The notes under the pieces: generated by a model
Databases searched by the model: none
What the model saw: the letters and a program-made list of their open reading frames with translations, nothing else
Told to the model about the DNA's origin: nothing
In this document: positions 3,225 to 5,286 of the stretch, one piece after another
Position numbering within the stretch: position 1 is the first letter of the stretch
How the letters are laid out: every line of letters begins with the position of its first letter
Position numbers and translations under genes: made by a program
Source of the DNA: a bacterium
GTDB taxonomy: Bacteria > Patescibacteriota > Minisyncoccia > UBA6257 > 02-FULL-45-10c
Direction: 5' to 3'
Assembly (NCBI GenBank): GCA_021799965.1
Contig: JAJYZL010000043.1
Location: 1 to 5,286, forward strand
DNA: 5,286 nucleotides

Positions 3225-3938
3225 TTACGCTTTTGCAAAAACAAAGGCTATTATTTTTTTAGCTCCTGCTTGCTTCAAATTTTTTACAGCTTCGTTAATA
3301 GTTGAGCCAGTTGTAAAAACATCATCCACTAGAATAATATTTTTATTTTTTACTTCATTTGGATCAATCAACGCAAAACAATCCTTAACATTTTTCATTC
3401 GTTCTTCCGGATCCTTTAGCTCGGCTTGTGTCTTGGTAAATCTAATTCTTTTTAGGGCATTAATATTAATAGACGCCCCGGTTTTTTTACAAAGTATTTT
3501 TGCGATTAATTCTGACTGGTTAAAACCCCGTTCTCGCTCGCGGTCTTTATGAAGGGGAATTGGTATTATTATAAAATTTTCAAAATTATACTTCAGCAAA
3601 CTTAAGTATTTTTCTAAAATAGGCTCTACTGTATTCAATAAACTAGTCCACCTATTATATTTTATAAATTTGACTATATTTTTTACCGAATCATTTTTAT
3701 AATTTGTAGCCGGAGCTAGCAAATATTTTACATCTTTATGACAAGTTTTTTCTTCTCCAGGAATACGCGATTTACATTTCGGGCAAAAAAATGAAGAGTA
3801 GGTAATTATTGAGTCCAGGCATTTTTCACATATTTTGTCCCGCTTCTCTTTTCCTTTTAAGTCAAACCCGCAGTTCAAGCAGATCGGAGGAAATAAAATG
3901 TCTAATAAAATATTTTTTGTTTTTGTGAGTATATTCAT
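3225..3938 (-). CDS. comF: ComF family protein (double zinc ribbon plus phosphoribosyltransferase fold)
   Basis: This 237-residue protein has normal ComF length. The N-terminal part carries cysteines of zinc-ribbon type: C20/C23 (CLNC), C37/C40 (CEKC), C52/C55 (CPKC) and C66. The C-terminal part is a type I phosphoribosyltransferase fold: IIPIPLH at 124-130, RERGFNQ at 135-141, and the PRPP-binding loop ILVDDVFTTGST at about 202-213. ComF is required for natural transformation in several bacteria and is thought to act on incoming single-stranded DNA in the cytoplasm; a substrate for the transferase fold is not settled. The start ATG at 3938 precedes a typical LLDILFPPICLNCG start. Transcription is divergent from pilM with a 36-bp gap, which fits pilus-mediated DNA uptake. 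A TATACT on the minus strand (3961-3956) may be its -10. Confidence 0.95.
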   Translation of the reverse strand: MNILTKTKNILLDILFPPICLNCGFDLKGKEKRDKICEKCLDSIITYSSFFCPKCKSRIPGEEKTCHKDVKYLLAPATNYKNDSVKNIVKFIKYNRWTSLLNTVEPILEKYLSLLKYNFENFIIIPIPLHKDRERERGFNQSELIAKILCKKTGASININALKRIRFTKTQAELKDPEERMKNVKDCFALIDPNEVKNKNIILVDDVFTTGSTINEAVKNLKQAGAKKIIAFVFAKA

Positions 3939-3951
3939 TTTTTGATATAGT
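3923..3951 (+). promoter_or_regulatory. Promoter of the pilM operon, overlapping the comF start
   Basis: TTGTGA (3923-3928), a 17-bp spacer and TATAGT (3946-3951) with an extended -10 TGA before it. Transcription would start near 3958, about 17 bases before the pilM ATG. The -35 lies within the first codons of comF on the other strand, so the two genes may interfere with each other. Confidence 0.55.
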
Positions 3952-3974
3952 TATAAGTATAAATCATTAAATTT

Positions 3975-5051
3975 ATGGCTTTTAATTTTTTAGAAAGATT
4001 GTTGGGCGCCGGCGCATATTTGGGTGTTGACATCGGCACTACTTCGATAAAGGTTGTGGAACTTGTAAAAACAAAGGGCTTGCCCTTTCTCAGAACTTAT
4101 GGGTTTCTGGAAAGTTATGGTCATTTGGAGCGGCCGAATAACGCTATTCAGACAAGCTCCCTGAAAATGCTTGAAAACGAAACAGTGGATCTCTTAAAAA
4201 TGACTGTGAAGCATTCTGGTAGTAAAGCAAAAACTGCAATTGCTTCATTGCCGTCATTTTCTGCCTTTACTACGCTTTTGGAAATGCCATTAATGCCGGA
4301 TAGCGACACTGAAAAAATTATGAGTTTTCAGGCAAAGCAATATATTCCACTCCCCATAAGCTCTGTTACCGTCGATTGGTTAAGGGTTGGTGAGAAAAAA
4401 GATGAAAATGGAGATAAAAAGCAGCAGATATTATTAATATCTGTTCCGAATGAAATTATTTCTAGATACAAAAATATTTTTAAGGCAGCCGGTCTGGATC
4501 TTATGGCGTTGGAAATAGAAGGTCTTAGTACAGCGCGCATCCTAACCAGCGGTATTGCCGAAGACACGTTAATAATCGACATTGGTTCTCGTTCAACCAG
4601 TATTTACGTGGCTCAAGATGGCAATTTAAAATTTTCCGGTCAGACTGATTTTGCCGGCGGCTCCTTGACCCAAACCATCGCTTCTGGTCTGAATATAAGA
4701 ATTCGTCGAGCGGAGGATCTAAAGAAATTGAGGGGCCTTACAGGAACCGGAGGAGAGTATGAGTTATCCACATTAATGATGCCCATATTAGATGTTATAA
4801 TTAATGAAGCAATAAGAGTTAAGAATAATTTTGAAAAGAATTATAACGAAAAGGTTACAAATGTTATTTTAAGCGGCGGGGGCGCTAATTTGCCCGGCAT
4901 AGAGAAATATGTTGAGGGTCAGATGGCTCTTCCGGTAACTAAAGCCGCGCCTTTTTCCAAAATTACTTATCCTTCTGATATGGAGCCTATAGTTAGAGAT
5001 CTGAATCCGAATTTCGTAGTAGCTTTGGGCTTAGGAGTTAAACAAATATAA
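3975..5051 (+). CDS. pilM: Type IV pilus assembly protein PilM
   Basis: This 358-residue cytoplasmic, FtsA/actin-like ATPase-fold protein matches PilM in length and motifs. Phosphate-1 is YLGVDIGTTSIKVVEL (15-30), an SHS2-type insert covers about 85-180 (including ASLPSFSAFTTLLEMP), phosphate-2 is IIDIGSRSTSIYV (200-212), and the adenosine motif is LSGGGANLPGI (299-309). The start MAFNFLERLLG gives the usual short amphipathic N-terminus before the first motif. PilM binds the N-terminal tail of PilN and links the cytoplasmic motor to the PilN-PilO inner-membrane complex. In this window it leads an operon whose next gene, 31 bp downstream, encodes a single-pass membrane protein with a short cytoplasmic tail, as expected of such a partner. 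The pilus probably serves adhesion to hosts or DNA uptake. Confidence 0.95.
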   Translation: MAFNFLERLLGAGAYLGVDIGTTSIKVVELVKTKGLPFLRTYGFLESYGHLERPNNAIQTSSLKMLENETVDLLKMTVKHSGSKAKTAIASLPSFSAFTTLLEMPLMPDSDTEKIMSFQAKQYIPLPISSVTVDWLRVGEKKDENGDKKQQILLISVPNEIISRYKNIFKAAGLDLMALEIEGLSTARILTSGIAEDTLIIDIGSRSTSIYVAQDGNLKFSGQTDFAGGSLTQTIASGLNIRIRRAEDLKKLRGLTGTGGEYELSTLMMPILDVIINEAIRVKNNFEKNYNEKVTNVILSGGGANLPGIEKYVEGQMALPVTKAAPFSKITYPSDMEPIVRDLNPNFVVALGLGVKQI

Positions 5052-5082
5052 AAAAGTCTAAGATTTGGTAAAATAAACATAT

Positions 5083-5286
5083 ATGCCGCAATACAGTCAA
5101 AATGTTTCGGAACAGGTGATGAAGTCCGATAAGCTCGGCAGCGGTTTACCGTGGGGTCTTTTGATATTTTCTTCTTTTGTTTTTGTCTTGTCTGTTTTGG
5201 CTTATTTTGGGCTGCATGTCGGTTATGCAAATTATTTAAATTCGCAAATATCTTTAAAGGAGCAAGCTATCAGTCAATTGACTAGT
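5083..5286 (+). CDS. PilN-like single-pass membrane protein (partial, N-terminus)
   Basis: From ATG 5083 the frame stays open for 68 codons to the window end, so the C-terminus is missing. A polar N-terminal tail (MPQYSQNVSEQVMKSDKL, residues 1-18) is followed by a membrane segment at about 23-45 (WGLLIFSSFVFVLSVLAYF and on), then a polar region beginning YANYLNSQISLKEQAISQL that looks like the start of a coiled coil. This layout fits a bitopic inner-membrane protein of the PilN/PilO class with a short cytoplasmic tail for PilM. The visible tail does not show a clear canonical PilN INLL-type motif, so it may be a lineage-specific partner. It lies directly after pilM. No Shine-Dalgarno is visible. 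Confidence 0.75.
   Translation, partial: MPQYSQNVSEQVMKSDKLGSGLPWGLLIFSSFVFVLSVLAYFGLHVGYANYLNSQISLKEQAISQLTS

Noticed and set aside
3121..3552. Plus-strand open frame of 143 codons
   Set aside because: It begins just upstream of tRNA-Ala(TGC), reads through the whole tRNA and then runs antisense to comF.
4328..5230. Two minus-strand open frames (4328-4582 and 4967-5230)
   Set aside because: Both are antisense to pilM and the PilN-like gene, with no recognisable motifs.
8..5286. Alternative genetic code (TGA read as an amino acid)
   Set aside because: All complete genes end in TAA and tryptophan is encoded by TGG, but no in-frame TGA occurs, so the standard code explains everything seen.

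Overview
This AT-rich 5.3-kb window looks like a chromosomal piece of a Patescibacteria (Candidate Phyla Radiation) bacterium, probably Parcubacteria-like. The reasons are the gene mix (a 52-residue double-CxxC zinc-ribbon protein, a free-standing SWIB protein, ComF beside a PilM-type pilus operon), tRNA genes mostly lacking an encoded CCA, TAA as the only stop codon seen, and start codons without clear Shine-Dalgarno sequences. The assignment is inferred from family knowledge. No rRNA or other phylogenetic marker is present.

Layout. 8-1479 (+): three closely spaced genes encoding a multi-pass membrane protein with a CxxC motif, an unrecognised helical protein, and a bacteriohemerythrin with all seven expected iron ligands, closed by a perfect bidirectional terminator. 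1507-1884 (-): a tRNA block with tRNA-Ala(GGC) and, upstream of it, an unusual locus where a complete tRNA-Arg(CCT) sits inside a second tRNA-Arg-like gene split into a 5' and a 3' half. 1885-2317: a 433-base stretch without a convincing protein gene. It holds the tRNA promoter, a palindrome containing a perfect DnaA-box sequence, a hairpin-rich segment ending in a terminator-like hairpin, and the promoter and leader hairpin of the next gene. 2318-2931 (+): a small zinc-ribbon gene and a SWIB gene, each with its own extended -10 promoter and each followed by a near-identical terminator. 2960-3198 (+): tRNA-Ser(CGA) and tRNA-Ala(TGC). 3225-3938 (-): comF. 3975-5286 (+): pilM and the start of a single-pass membrane protein that is probably the next type IV pilus inner-membrane component, cut by the window end.

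How the genes may work together. ComF and PilM are divergent across 36 bp, which pairs a DNA-uptake-associated protein with the type IV pilus inner-membrane platform and suggests natural competence. The first operon may combine di-iron oxygen binding (hemerythrin) with an envelope thiol protein, but that link rests on neighbourhood only. The strongest candidate for something undescribed is the nested tRNA at 1665-1884. The outer halves form a perfect acceptor stem differing from the inner one by two compensated base pairs, and the insert carries an inverted repeat able to compete with the inner acceptor stem.
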